Shown one piece after another: positions 13,430 through 23,051 of a stretch of 64,000 bases of DNA; within the stretch, counting starts at the first letter, position 1; each line of letters opens with the position of its first letter. The stretch is taken from NCBI GenBank assembly GCA_905250125.1, contig CAJNOL010000274.1:100962-164961 (forward strand). Reading direction: 5' to 3'. The DNA is from Rotaria sordida. Lineage: Eukaryota > Rotifera > Eurotatoria > Philodinida > Philodinidae. The notes beneath the pieces are model-generated. The model was not told where the DNA came from, did not search any database, and saw nothing but the letters and a program-made list of their open reading frames with translations. The position numbers were made by a program, and so were the translations under genes.

Positions 13430-16400
13430 ATGTCTGTTTCTATGACAACAAATAATACGATTATAAGTCATCATAATCAATCGATGGCAACTACTGGTAC
13501 AGGCCAAGGAGGAAATCAAAGACGACGTTTACCAAAATTAACTGCAGCTGAACCAGTTGGTGAAAGTAGCAGTGAAACACCACGTACAGTAACTAGTGAT
13601 GAAAATGCTCGACAACGACGACGAGCTAAACAACGATTAACTCATCAACAAACACCAAATGGAAGAGAAACAGTTTCACCACCAGTAGCTAAAGAAGTAA
13701 TTTAATTCTTTTTATTTTTTTTTTTTTTAGATTTAAATTATTTCTTAGTACAATATTTTTTTCAAATTCTAGCTTCCTTTACCACCTCGATCAAATCAAA
13801 CAGATGAATCTCAAACAACTAAACGTCGAAAAGCTCGACGACGCGTCAAATCATCGTAAGTTATATTTAGTTTTCAATCTATTTAATTTCTAATAATAAA
13901 TTATAGATCACAATTACGACAAGAACCTTCACTTTTACATGGCTTTGAAGATGAAGTTGTTATTGAAAGGTCTAGAAAATCCAACGAAGCAGTTTTACCT
14001 GATCTGTTAATATCAAGTGCACATGCTGGTAGTACACCATCAAAAAGTGCTCCAACACCTCGTATTTATTTTGAAGATAGAAGTATTATATTCTTTTAGA
14101 ATTATTGAAAAATAATTATTTTTTATTTTTAAGAAAAATTTTCAAGTGTAAATAAAGAAACTGCAGAAGCACGTTTAGGTAATAGAGCAGGTCAACCACC
14201 ATTTCAATTAGGACATGTTGATAATTATACAATTCAACAACAAACAGCAGAAGTTTTAAAACGTTATACAGTTCATGTTGCTAAACAAACTCATGCAGCT
14301 TTTCAAAAATTTTTTCTTTTTATACATGGAATTAATTCTGGTTATGCATTATGGATATGTGTAATTGCATTTGTATTTACACAAGAAAGGGCATTCGATT
14401 TTTTTTATGTTTATCGATCAATTGCATTGATTACACATCTTTTATTTTATCTTTTTCTTGCCATATGTATGGTTGATGTTTTAGATCGGTAATTAAGCTT
14501 TAATCTTTTTTTTTTCTTTTCGTTTTTGATAATTAAAATATATAGCAATCACAAGAACCCTACTACCGAGTAATAAGAAGTCTTTTGCCTGATAGTTTGA
14601 CTACAAATTGAACTCGATAAAGACTGATCGCAGACAGCAATCGAAGGTCGATAGGTATTGATGCAAAGGATTTACAATGAAAACACTGATTTTTTCCTTA
14701 GAACCCCAAACAAGACTTTTCTGACTTTCCACAATTTAAATTCGTTAACTTCCATCTTATTATTAACAAATAAAGATTCATATGTCTATATTGTATCACA
14801 GATAGGGTACGTCAATCCATTGTAATGTTGAAGTGCAGGAGAGCCTTCATTGTCTGGGATGGACTTAGCATGGATCTCTTCTCAATTAATAAATGCAATC
14901 ATGAAATTTTCAAGAAAAATTTCATTAGAGTAGAACACTCATTGTAGAAAATTTCAAGGCAAATGATTAAAATTAGTCGAAGATATAAGTCACTTTTCGG
15001 CAATTCCCATCAACTCTCATGTGGAAATTACCCAAAGAATACTCCATAAATCAGACAAACTAAATCTTTTTGACATGGAATTTTTATTCTTAACAGAGGT
15101 AGCACTGAGCTATCGAATAAGAAATCTAACGTTATGAGATTTATTTTTCTATGTTGAGATATCCTCGCCTGAAGAAAAAATCTATGTTGACCTTCTAGCT
15201 GTTCCGTATGAAGGTCATTCAAGTCTTGACTAGTTCTTTGCGATCAGAATTCAACATTCTCTATTTGTGATCAAACTATGAAACTAAAGGATTAAAGTTT
15301 AGGTATTTTTTAACCTGATAATGGGACTTTTTGCGACTATTGTATACAGGTTGGGTCATAAATAGCACTACGATAAAAAAAAAATTAAATATCTCCGCGT
15401 CGGTTCAATAAAATGAGCTGATTTTTTTATTTGTGGTAGGAGTGTATTGAACGTTTCTTTTATACTGTTAAAGTAAGCAAATATTATTATTAAGTATTAT
15501 TATTATTATTGGTATCATAACAACAATTTTGCTTGTTATCAAAATAAGAAAAATACATATGAACCATTTCATAGATAATTTACAGTTGTCATCTAAGAGA
15601 ATAATAATAAGAAATCAAAAAGAACTTTATACAATATACTATATTGATACACGTAGAGCAAATTGCCGAAACTAATTAATTTAAAAAGTCAACAATTACA
15701 AAATTTCGGTTTTTTGAAATATGGAACACTAGTTTTTGCAAGAAAGTTGGTGTTTTAAATGGTTGCAATAATACATTTTAGTTAGGAGACAAGGATTTCA
15801 GCTTTTAAACTGACTAGTTTTGAAAACTTGCACTATGTGTATTAATATAGTATCATTCGTTAAGTTTGATTTGATTTATTATTATTTTCTTAGATAACAA
15901 CTGAAAATTATCTATGAAATGCTCCACATGTATGATTTTTTTTACTTGACAATAGGCGAAATTTCTTTATAAAGGTCAAAAATATACCTTGACTGTAGTA
16001 TTTGTTTACATTATCCGTATGAAAAAAAAACCTTTAAATAGGTTTCTACCATTAACAAAAAAATCAGTTCATTCGAGCGAATCGAGTCAAAGATATTTCA
16101 ATTGCTATCTAGAGCTCATCCTATATTTCGCTATTTTTTGTTTTGCTTTAGAATCGATCCTGTCAAATTTAATAAAACAGTACTTTTACAATCGATTACT
16201 GCACAAAATAGTGCAATAGCTTTTATCTTTTATGGTATCGCTATGGTTGTTAATTTAGTTATGATGCAAACAGAAGATCATTTACGTATGACTCAATATA
16301 CATCAAATACTACAAATCAAATATATTTTAATGTTGTAAGTTTTGTTACATTATTGATTTCTATGAAGTATTCTGTTGTTTTTCTTTTGAAAAGACTGAT

Positions 16401-16607
16401 GTAGTAAATAATCAAAGTACGACATGGAAAAATTTAACAGCAGTTCGAGCAGCATTTATTCTTGTTGGATGGATTATTGTTAGTATACATGTTAAAAATG
16501 ATCGATTAAGAACAATGATTCAAGATACAGAAGACAAAGCATTTTATGAAGAATTACAAATTGAACAACATACTGTACCACTTGTTACTGGAATGAATTC
16601 TCCTTAA
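13430..16607 (+). CDS. TMEM237: TMEM237, ciliary transition-zone membrane protein
   Basis: Six exons: 13430-13696, 13773-13855, 13907-14082, 14134-14488, 16152-16335, 16395-16607. They sum to 1278 nt, 425 aa, against about 408 aa in human. The first half is hydrophilic, rich in Arg/Lys clusters and Ser/Thr, as in the family. Four membrane spans follow at about 235-258, 270-292, 314-333 and 373-389, then a short cytosolic tail. TMEM237 acts at the ciliary transition zone with the MKS/NPHP modules and its human orthologue is a Joubert syndrome gene. The family call rests on overall layout, the pre-membrane segment and the four-span C-terminal half, not on an alignment. The 1.66-kb fourth intron holds a mobile element shared with the DNAI4 gene. 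A polyadenylation-type 'aataaaat' follows at about 16651. The gene converges on the neuropeptide gene. Confidence 0.8.
14543..15347. mobile_element. Intronic repeat element, copy A (shared with DNAI4 intron)
   Basis: This segment is homologous, in reverse orientation, to 26765-27540. Matching pieces include 'ctactaccgagtaa' plus 'aaaacactgattttttcctt' here against 'ttactcggtagtag' and 'aaggaaaaaaccgaatgttt' there, and 'aatcctttagtttcatagtttga'-type ends. A shared internal frame ends in a similar peptide (KDLVCLIYGVFF here, KGLVCLIYEVFF in copy B). The ends are imperfect inverted repeats. No transposase is present, so both copies look like members of one non-autonomous family. Confidence 0.7.
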
Positions 16608-16790
16608 TTATGTTTTAGCTATTTTGTTCCTTTTTTTTCTCTTTGATTACAATAAAATATAACATATAGGGAAAAACTAGTTTGAATACTGTTGTTTATT
16701 AGAAGAATCTGCTATTTGTGTATGTGTTTATGTTTTTTTTTTCTTTTCATTCTAATAAAAACATTTTGTGTAATTACATAGAAATATATT

Positions 16791-17346
16791 TTATTTGCCT
16801 CGATAATGTTTCATTGATGTTGGTTGAATTTGATGATTATGATAATCATAACCATTGTTGATATGATATCGACCTTGTGCATCTAAGATATAATGTGGAT
16901 TTGATAAACTATGTCCCCAAACTAAATTATGAAATGCACGTTTACCAATACGTGGAAAAAAAACACTTCGTTGTTCATTCCATCGTAATTCATTATCATA
17001 ATTATTTTCTTCATTATCTTCAATGTTTGTATTTGCATCAAACATAGAAGAAATATCTTCTGTATCAGATAGTGAACGACCAATACGTGGAAATTTTGTT
17101 GAGCGAAAAACACGATCATAATATGAAGGTATATTCAATCCAAATTGTTGATCGGTAAGACTATTTCTTAAATCATCCGATTCTATAACATAGCTACACT
17201 AAAAGAACAGAAATTTTTAATTTATAAAAAAAAAAAAAAAAGACAAAAATTCAAATATAAATTTTTCTTACAGTCGTTGTAATGAATAGTACCATTAAAA
17301 CGTAATAGCAAGAATTGATAATTGTTGATGAAGATGAGATACACAT
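16791..17346 (-). CDS. Secreted neuropeptide precursor with two FPRI-amide peptides
   Basis: Two exons, 17272-17346 and 16791-17198 (483 nt, 160 aa). Exon 1 codes a hydrophobic signal sequence (about residues 1-25, ending YYVLMVLFITTT). The mature part has two near-identical amidation sites: R-STKFPRI-G-R (58-66) and QR-SVFFPRI-G-KR (103-112). Cleavage at the basic residues and amidation from Gly would give STKFPRI-amide and SVFFPRI-amide. The spacer between them is acidic and Asn-rich. The precursor ends in ...KHYR-G-K, which could give a third amidated C-terminus. FPRI-amide resembles CAPA/periviscerokinin (FPRV-amide) and other PRX-amides; FVRI-amide peptides of annelids and molluscs are an alternative relation. 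The receptor and physiological role are unknown. The gene lies tail-to-tail with TMEM237 and head-to-head with the homeobox gene. Confidence 0.8.
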
Positions 17347-18708
17347 TATTGATTTGAAAATTCAATTAATAATTTTTTAAATATGCAGTTAAGTATAAGA
17401 CGCAATAAATGAATAAAATATAGCAGATAGTTATGAAAGAAATAGATTTGTATGTTCACTTGTTTTTGTTAACCTTTTCAATGTGCTTTCAAGTATTTAT
17501 GTAGATCGAATACTAGAAAAGTGTGGGAGTAAATAATGATCTATAGAAAATTATGACAATGAAGAAATAAGCAAAAAAGTATTAGCTGTATTTTTTCGAT
17601 AAATGATGAAGAAAGTATGAGAACGATAGAAAAAAAATCTATATTTGAAATCGGAACAGCAACCGACTACGTACAATTCATCGTTAGTTACATCGGAAAC
17701 ACGACCGCACATAAGCAATTTGTTGAATCAAACGTAATTTTTCATTTCCGTAGGCAGTAAATTTGTATTAGCCGAATCACTCCAATCACCATCATATTCA
17801 AATAAACATTCATGACTTCTTTTTTTAAAAATAGCTATCAATCAATTAATAAAAAATTCGAAAAATACTATGTGTATCTTTGTATAATTATAGATTGATA
17901 ACTACATAAAAGCTATTCGAAGACAAGTATACATATGCAAATCACTTGCAAATTTTTTATCTTCAAATGAACAAAAGAAAACATTTTTGAGATGAAAAAC
18001 AAAAATTAAATTCGAAAATAAAGAAAACAAGACCTATTTAGCGTATTATTTCATCTATACAAAGAATGAACAAGAAAAAAAATGAACAAAACTCATGATT
18101 GTTCAAACGTATTTTGATTTACTATCAATTGAAAATATCTTTATGAAGACAATGATATGCGTGAGTCAATTTACTAAATATTCTTCTTTTTATGGAGACT
18201 TTATGATTAAGGTACGCGATTTTTTTTTTTGATTTATAAAATTAGTGCATTTCGTCCATATAGCTTAATGATAATATCATTTTATTTTTTGCTAGTAGGC
18301 ACATATATGAACTCAAACAAACAATGTTTTATTTTTGTAAATGCACTCGAATTTTAATATTCGACAATGAAAATAAATCAATGGATGAGACAGCATGAAT
18401 AGCCTTCACCAATCGAAAGAGAAAAGGCGCGAATAATATGTGATAAAGTTATTGATCGATTATCAGAGACAGACATAGATGCGCGACGAAACAACAAGAT
18501 CATTCTGATCAATTAAGTTGTATCATAAAATAATGTTTCATTATATATTGTTTTAATTTTTTTTTATAGCAGATATATTCGTATCCGTCTCGTGTTTGTT
18601 TTTTTTTCTGTGTTGATTCACTAATGAGATTCTTCGCACATTTTAATATGTGAAAAACTAGACATCAATTCTTCCTTTGATCGATTCAAATCATCAACCA
18701 TAACAATC
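17347..18708. promoter_or_regulatory. Divergent spacer between neuropeptide and homeobox genes
   Basis: 1.36 kb upstream of both flanking genes, so it should contain both promoters. It is AT-rich, with no inverted-repeat element. A short open stretch on the minus strand near 17720-17820 reads like protein but has no start or partner exon and is not annotated. No TATA box was confidently placed. Confidence 0.4.
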
Positions 18709-19906
18709 ATGCTCAAACTTGGTTTTACCATGGAAGAATTGATGTTTCCAGAAAACTATCAATCTAATTTTCTTTTTAATATTGAATCCAATTGTTTGGT
18801 GAGAACTTGATAGTGTAAACTTATTTTTTTAAGAAATCTTATTTTTTTTTATAGTTAGATAGACTTATTAAAATGTCACCTGTATATGATTATCAAGAAC
18901 CGATAACTATAGATGATGATGATGATGATGATGATTGGTTCACGATTAAACAACTTAATCCTGGTTAGAATATAGAAATATGACTTTTTCTTTTACTCAT
19001 TATTCTATTTATTTATTAGAAACTTTGTCAAATAATAATACTATGAGTCTCATAAATGATCAAACATTACCCGTATTCGATATTTTCTCGGATAATTCTT
19101 ATCTCAGTCAAGTAAAATCAATGGTTGAACTTGATAGTACTATTACTGCTTTACTTTTACCTAACCTGTAAGTTATTGAAGAAAGATTTATAGAAAAAAG
19201 AAATTAAATTCAGTTCTGATCATAGATCAATTCAAGTTGCTCATGATAAAAACAATACTTCATTAACATCAGACGCAGTTCCAATCATCTCTTCTCCATC
19301 TCCTGGTGATCAACGGTAAAAAGTTTTAGTTAATATCTATCAAGTGTTTTTTATCCTTTATCTTTTAAATAGATTATTGACAACAACAACAGCAACTACT
19401 ACTACAATTACTCAACAAAAACCACAACAACGATCGAATAAACATATGATGTCTAAATCAACTTCATCGTTATCTTTTTGTACACATTCATCAACATCAA
19501 TAACGAATAGCAGTGCTGATGAAATGAATTCAAATTCAAACGATTTAAATGACATAACAAGCATACATCATTCTACTGAATCTGTGCAACAACTTTCTTA
19601 TTATCATAAAAATAATAAAAGTACAAGTGACGATTCATTAAATATTGGTAATAGACGTCGTCGTAAAAGAACTATCTTCAGTGCAGCTGATATTGAACAT
19701 CTTAAAGAAGCATTTATTCAAAATCCTAAACCAAGTCGTAAATATTGTTCTATTTCTTTTAAAGATAATTATTAGCGAAAAACAAAACTTTCTTTGTTCT
19801 AGAACAAGATATTGCTATTTTATCCGAACAATTAGGTCATGATTCTTATGTGATTCGTGTATGGTTTTACAATAAGCGTCAAGCAACAAAAAAACGGAAC
19901 GAATAA
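18709..19906 (+). CDS. POU-type homeodomain protein lacking a POU-specific domain
   Basis: Six exons: 18709-18798, 18855-18963, 19020-19167, 19226-19315, 19373-19737, 19803-19906; 906 nt, 301 aa. The homeodomain occupies the C-terminal about 62 residues and is split by an intron after NPKPS. It carries the POU-homeodomain hallmarks NPKPSQQDIA and RVWFYNKRQ, with Trp48, Phe49 and the DNA-contacting Asn51 intact. Position 50 is Tyr where POU proteins have Cys. The upstream 240 residues contain a run of Asp (about residue 50), Ser/Thr/Gln-rich sequence and nothing resembling the about 75-residue POU-specific domain; none of the five preceding exons fits one. It is expected to be a nuclear sequence-specific DNA-binding protein. 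Divergent member, or a gene that lost its POU-specific half; no family symbol is assigned. A polyadenylation-type 'aataaaat' lies near 19961. Confidence 0.8.
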
Positions 19907-20350
19907 GACGATATTGAAGATAAATCTTTTTTATCAATATGATTTTTATTCCAGTTTCAAATAAAATTTATTCACCTATATATTCTTTAAGTTCTTACGA
20001 GAAAAAAGCTAACCTATTGTTGACAATCGAATATTTATATTATACTAAATATGCTTTTTGAAGTTATCAAAAGTAGGTATTTTGTAGATGATCGATTACA
20101 TTAACTGATGATGAACGAATTTCTTTTTTTAAATGGAAACTATAGATACATGTGAACGAGTTAGAAAACACCAAAGATACTGAGAAGAAAACATGCTGAA
20201 AATCAGAAAAGATCGGATCTATATCAAGAAACGAAAAAGTTTGGAAAATAACTAAAAGAAAGACACATGTATATTGTACTTGCCATTTGTGCAACAGGAT
20301 TAACAGAAAGGACCAAGAAAGGAAATGTAAGATATAATTGAGTTATAAAC
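19907..20350. other. 3' flank of the homeobox gene
   Basis: AT-rich sequence with the probable polyadenylation signal of the homeobox gene near 19961. A 75-codon minus-strand frame at 20067-20294 shows no domain and I regard it as chance. The repeat-rich block begins after this. Confidence 0.4.
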
Positions 20351-20862
20351 TGTAACGACAAACTGAAGCAGGAGCGTACCGTCGCCCTCGGTAATGATAT
20401 TTATTGGGTTACTTCATATTGCCAGAATGTGAGTACTTCACAAACAACACACGCTTATATAGGAGAGAGCCAGAGAGAGAGATGAGTACAGAAAAGAATA
20501 ATAGAGATAAAATAAAGAAGAAAGGAAGATCAGTGGGAGGTGATATCAATATCGGCATAGCCTCCCACTCATATTAGACGCACTCCTGAGCGTTTGTACA
20601 ATATAGACAAAAGACCCAGGATGAAAAATCCGGAACTCGGATTCTGTCGGATCCGACTATTTCCGACAGTTGGATCCGTCAGTTGGATGATGTTGGAAAG
20701 TACAGGACCTGATAGGATTCTGTTAGATTTCTATAGGCAAACCAGATATTATCTGCAACATTGATGCTTTATTCATGAGCTTTTTATTTTATAATGCGCA
20801 ATATATACATCTATGGAGCTGATTAGTCTGACTAAATGCCCAGTTACTTTTTTATCACACTG

Positions 20863-20965
20863 TTTCTATAATGTATGAGATAAATATGATCTTTTTATCA
20901 GTTATAGTACTGCAGAAGTACTATAACTGATAAAAAGATCATATTTATCTCATACATTATAGAAA
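20863..20965. repeat. 49-bp perfect inverted repeat with 5-base loop
   Basis: The left arm 20863-20911 and right arm 20917-20965 are exact reverse complements, separated by 'gcaga' (20912-20916). Imperfect pairing continues outward for about 40 more bases on each side, to about 20825 and 21003. This is a cruciform or hairpin-forming sequence, likely a small or young foldback element nested in the LTR-like interior. Confidence 0.9.
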
Positions 20966-21090
20966 TAGCATGATAAAAAAAGAATTGGGTCATCCGACTA
21001 GGTTAACCAACGCCATTCCATGTCATTCACGCCGGCCGTAAATAATATAAAGTTGTCTATTTTTTCTAAAATAATACTTACCTTTCCTTT

Positions 21091-21280
21091 TGTTGCTGAG
21101 ATTGATCTAAATAAAAACAAAGAAAAATTTATTTATTTAAATAAATACATACTGTTCATTTCGATGTTGAGATGAATCGAAAGAAAAAGATTTATTTGTT
21201 TAAATAAATACTTATTGGTCTTTTTGATATTGAGATGAATTTAAATAAGAAAAAAAATTTATATAAATAAATACTTGCTT
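21091..21280. repeat. Three tandem copies of a ~63-bp unit
   Basis: Each unit contains 'tgagatgaat'-like sequence, an A-rich stretch and 'atttaaataaatac'. The three units run at about 21091-21153, 21154-21216 and 21217-21280. There is no coding content. Confidence 0.7.
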
Positions 21281-21785
21281 TGTAATAACTTGTGGTAATC
21301 AAAACCAATTGTAGAAAACCATCGATTGATCGCGGTGAACCGGCGGTAATTTAACAAACTTGCATGCGATGTTATCGGATATTGTCGGATTCGATAGGTT
21401 CCCAGCTGTCTGATAACAACGGATCCTATTATCAGAATCCGATGATATCTGACTGTCGAAAAACGTCGAAAACCAATGGATGTAACTGGTTTTCGACTAT
21501 CGGCATTCCCGTCGGATAATATCGAATTATTCATGGATCCGATAGGATCCTATTGGGCATTTTTGACCTGGACTGTTAATTTTGGCAAGATCGAACTTTG
21601 CACTAAGAGATGCAAGTTTGGTTGACATGGTTGTCATTTAACGACGGGCTCCTTGCCAAAGTCGATATGTAACGACAAATTGGGGGGTAGCTTACTGCTT
21701 TACTCGGTAATGATGTTTATTGGACTATTTCACATCATCTGAATGTGACTATTTCACATACAACACACGCTAACATAGAAGAGAG

Positions 21786-21787
<2 letters not shown>

Positions 21788-21827
<40 letters not shown>
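21788..21827. repeat. (GA)n microsatellite
   Basis: About twenty GA dinucleotides in a row inside the second LTR-like repeat; the equivalent place in the first copy has only a few units, so the tract expanded after duplication or contracted in the other copy. Confidence 0.95.
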
Positions 21828-21828
<1 letters not shown>

Positions 21829-21956
21829 TGAGCACAAGACAAAACAATAGACATAAGATAAAGAGGAAAGAAGATCAGTAGGAGGTGATATCAATATCGG
21901 CACATACACTACAGCAATGAATCTTTTGCAAAAATAGTGATATATAAGAGGGCGGA

Positions 21957-22611
21957 AAAAGTTTAACAACAACATACTTTTGATGTTTTTTCTGTAATGT
22001 TAAGCAATTAGGTGAAATTCAGATAGTGATTTTAATAGCCAATAGAGTTTTCTATCTAATACATTCTATACCAAGATTTCATAAACGAACTATGATTGCA
22101 AGGTTTTAAAAAAAAACCGAACACAGTAGCTTTCAGGTCTTAGAAAACTTTGTCAGAGCTATTTTGAAAGAGCACAAAATCACGAACAAAACGGTGGATT
22201 ACCGAATTTTCTACGACGTTTCTTTAAAAAAGTTAAAAGTATCGCAAAAACCATTAAAGAAAACGAATTTTAATATAAAATCGCTAAAACATGCCTTTTA
22301 GTAGTTTTTATGATACTGTTAACTTTTTAAGAGAAAGTCGTAGAAAATGCGGCGAACTCTCATCTTGTTCAATATTATAATATTCTTTAGAATGGTATTT
22401 TTGAAAAATAGCTCCGAGCAAGTTTTCTAGGATCTGAAAATTATCGTATTTTGGTTTTTTATAAACCTTGTCATTATAGTTCATCTATGAAACCTTGCTA
22501 TTGAATGCATTATATAGAAAATTCTATTGAATATTAAACTCACTATTTGGATTTGAGCTAATTGTTTAACATTATAGAAATAAACCAAAAATACGTTTTT
22601 GTTAAACTTTT
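21957..22611. mobile_element. Long inverted-repeat (MITE-like) element
   Basis: Terminal inverted repeats of about 180-200 bases at roughly 80 percent similarity by eye. The left end 'aagtttaacaacaaca' pairs with 'cgtttttgttaaactt' on the right, then 'gtaatgttaagcaatta' with 'taattgtttaacattat', and 'gaaaactttgtc' near 22143 with 'gagcaagttttc' near 22416. There is no coding capacity. From 22612 to 23051 only AT-rich sequence, the probable 3' UTR of DNAI4, is seen. Confidence 0.7.
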
Positions 22612-23051
22612 GATAATTAGAATTATTCATTGTTTGAAAACGTAGATAGGAGAATATCATATTAAATTGAATGAATTTTGATTATTTTGCATTGATTTTT
22701 ATGTTCTGAATGTGTAAACGAAATTTTTAACCTTTTGAATCTCAAAACTAACTTTGAAAAAAATAAAAGTTGTAATGATTGTTTTTTTTAATGTTACAAT
22801 CCCTTTGAGAGAATTCACCGTTTATTTATAATTTTCATTATTATACTGATAAAATTTTTATAGTAGAATTTTATCGGCTGAAATGAACTGTTTTGCTATT
22901 TTCAATGTGTTCTGTCGTTTGCTTTTTCGATCAATCTAAAATATTAGAAATAACAAGGCATTGTTTTTTCTCTTGTTAGTAAAATCTTTTTTGCAATAAT
23001 AAAAAGATTCTATTTGAAAACACAATTAATTTAATGTTAATCATTGTCTAT

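Larger units (their letters stand above)
20351..21901. mobile_element. LTR-like direct-repeat pair with non-coding interior (TRIM-like candidate)
   Basis: Two direct repeats, 20351-20557 and 21668-21901, both start 'tgtaacgaca' and end 'ggtgatatcaatatcggca', i.e. TG...CA termini. They share 'cggtaatgat', 'acaacacacgct' and 'agaagatcag'-type blocks with scattered differences, the second copy being longer because of an expanded GA tract. The 1.1 kb between them has no reverse transcriptase, integrase or gag-like frame. The layout fits a degenerate terminal-repeat retrotransposon in miniature or a decayed LTR element. No clear target-site duplication was found. The interior holds many short variants of 'atcggatcc'/'ggatccgat'. 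Confidence 0.5.

Noticed and set aside
17720..17820. Short protein-like minus-strand stretch (SHECLFEYDGDWSDSANTN)
   Set aside because: It has a possible acceptor before it, but no start, no partner exon and ends quickly in a stop. Could be a pseudo-exon; not enough to annotate.
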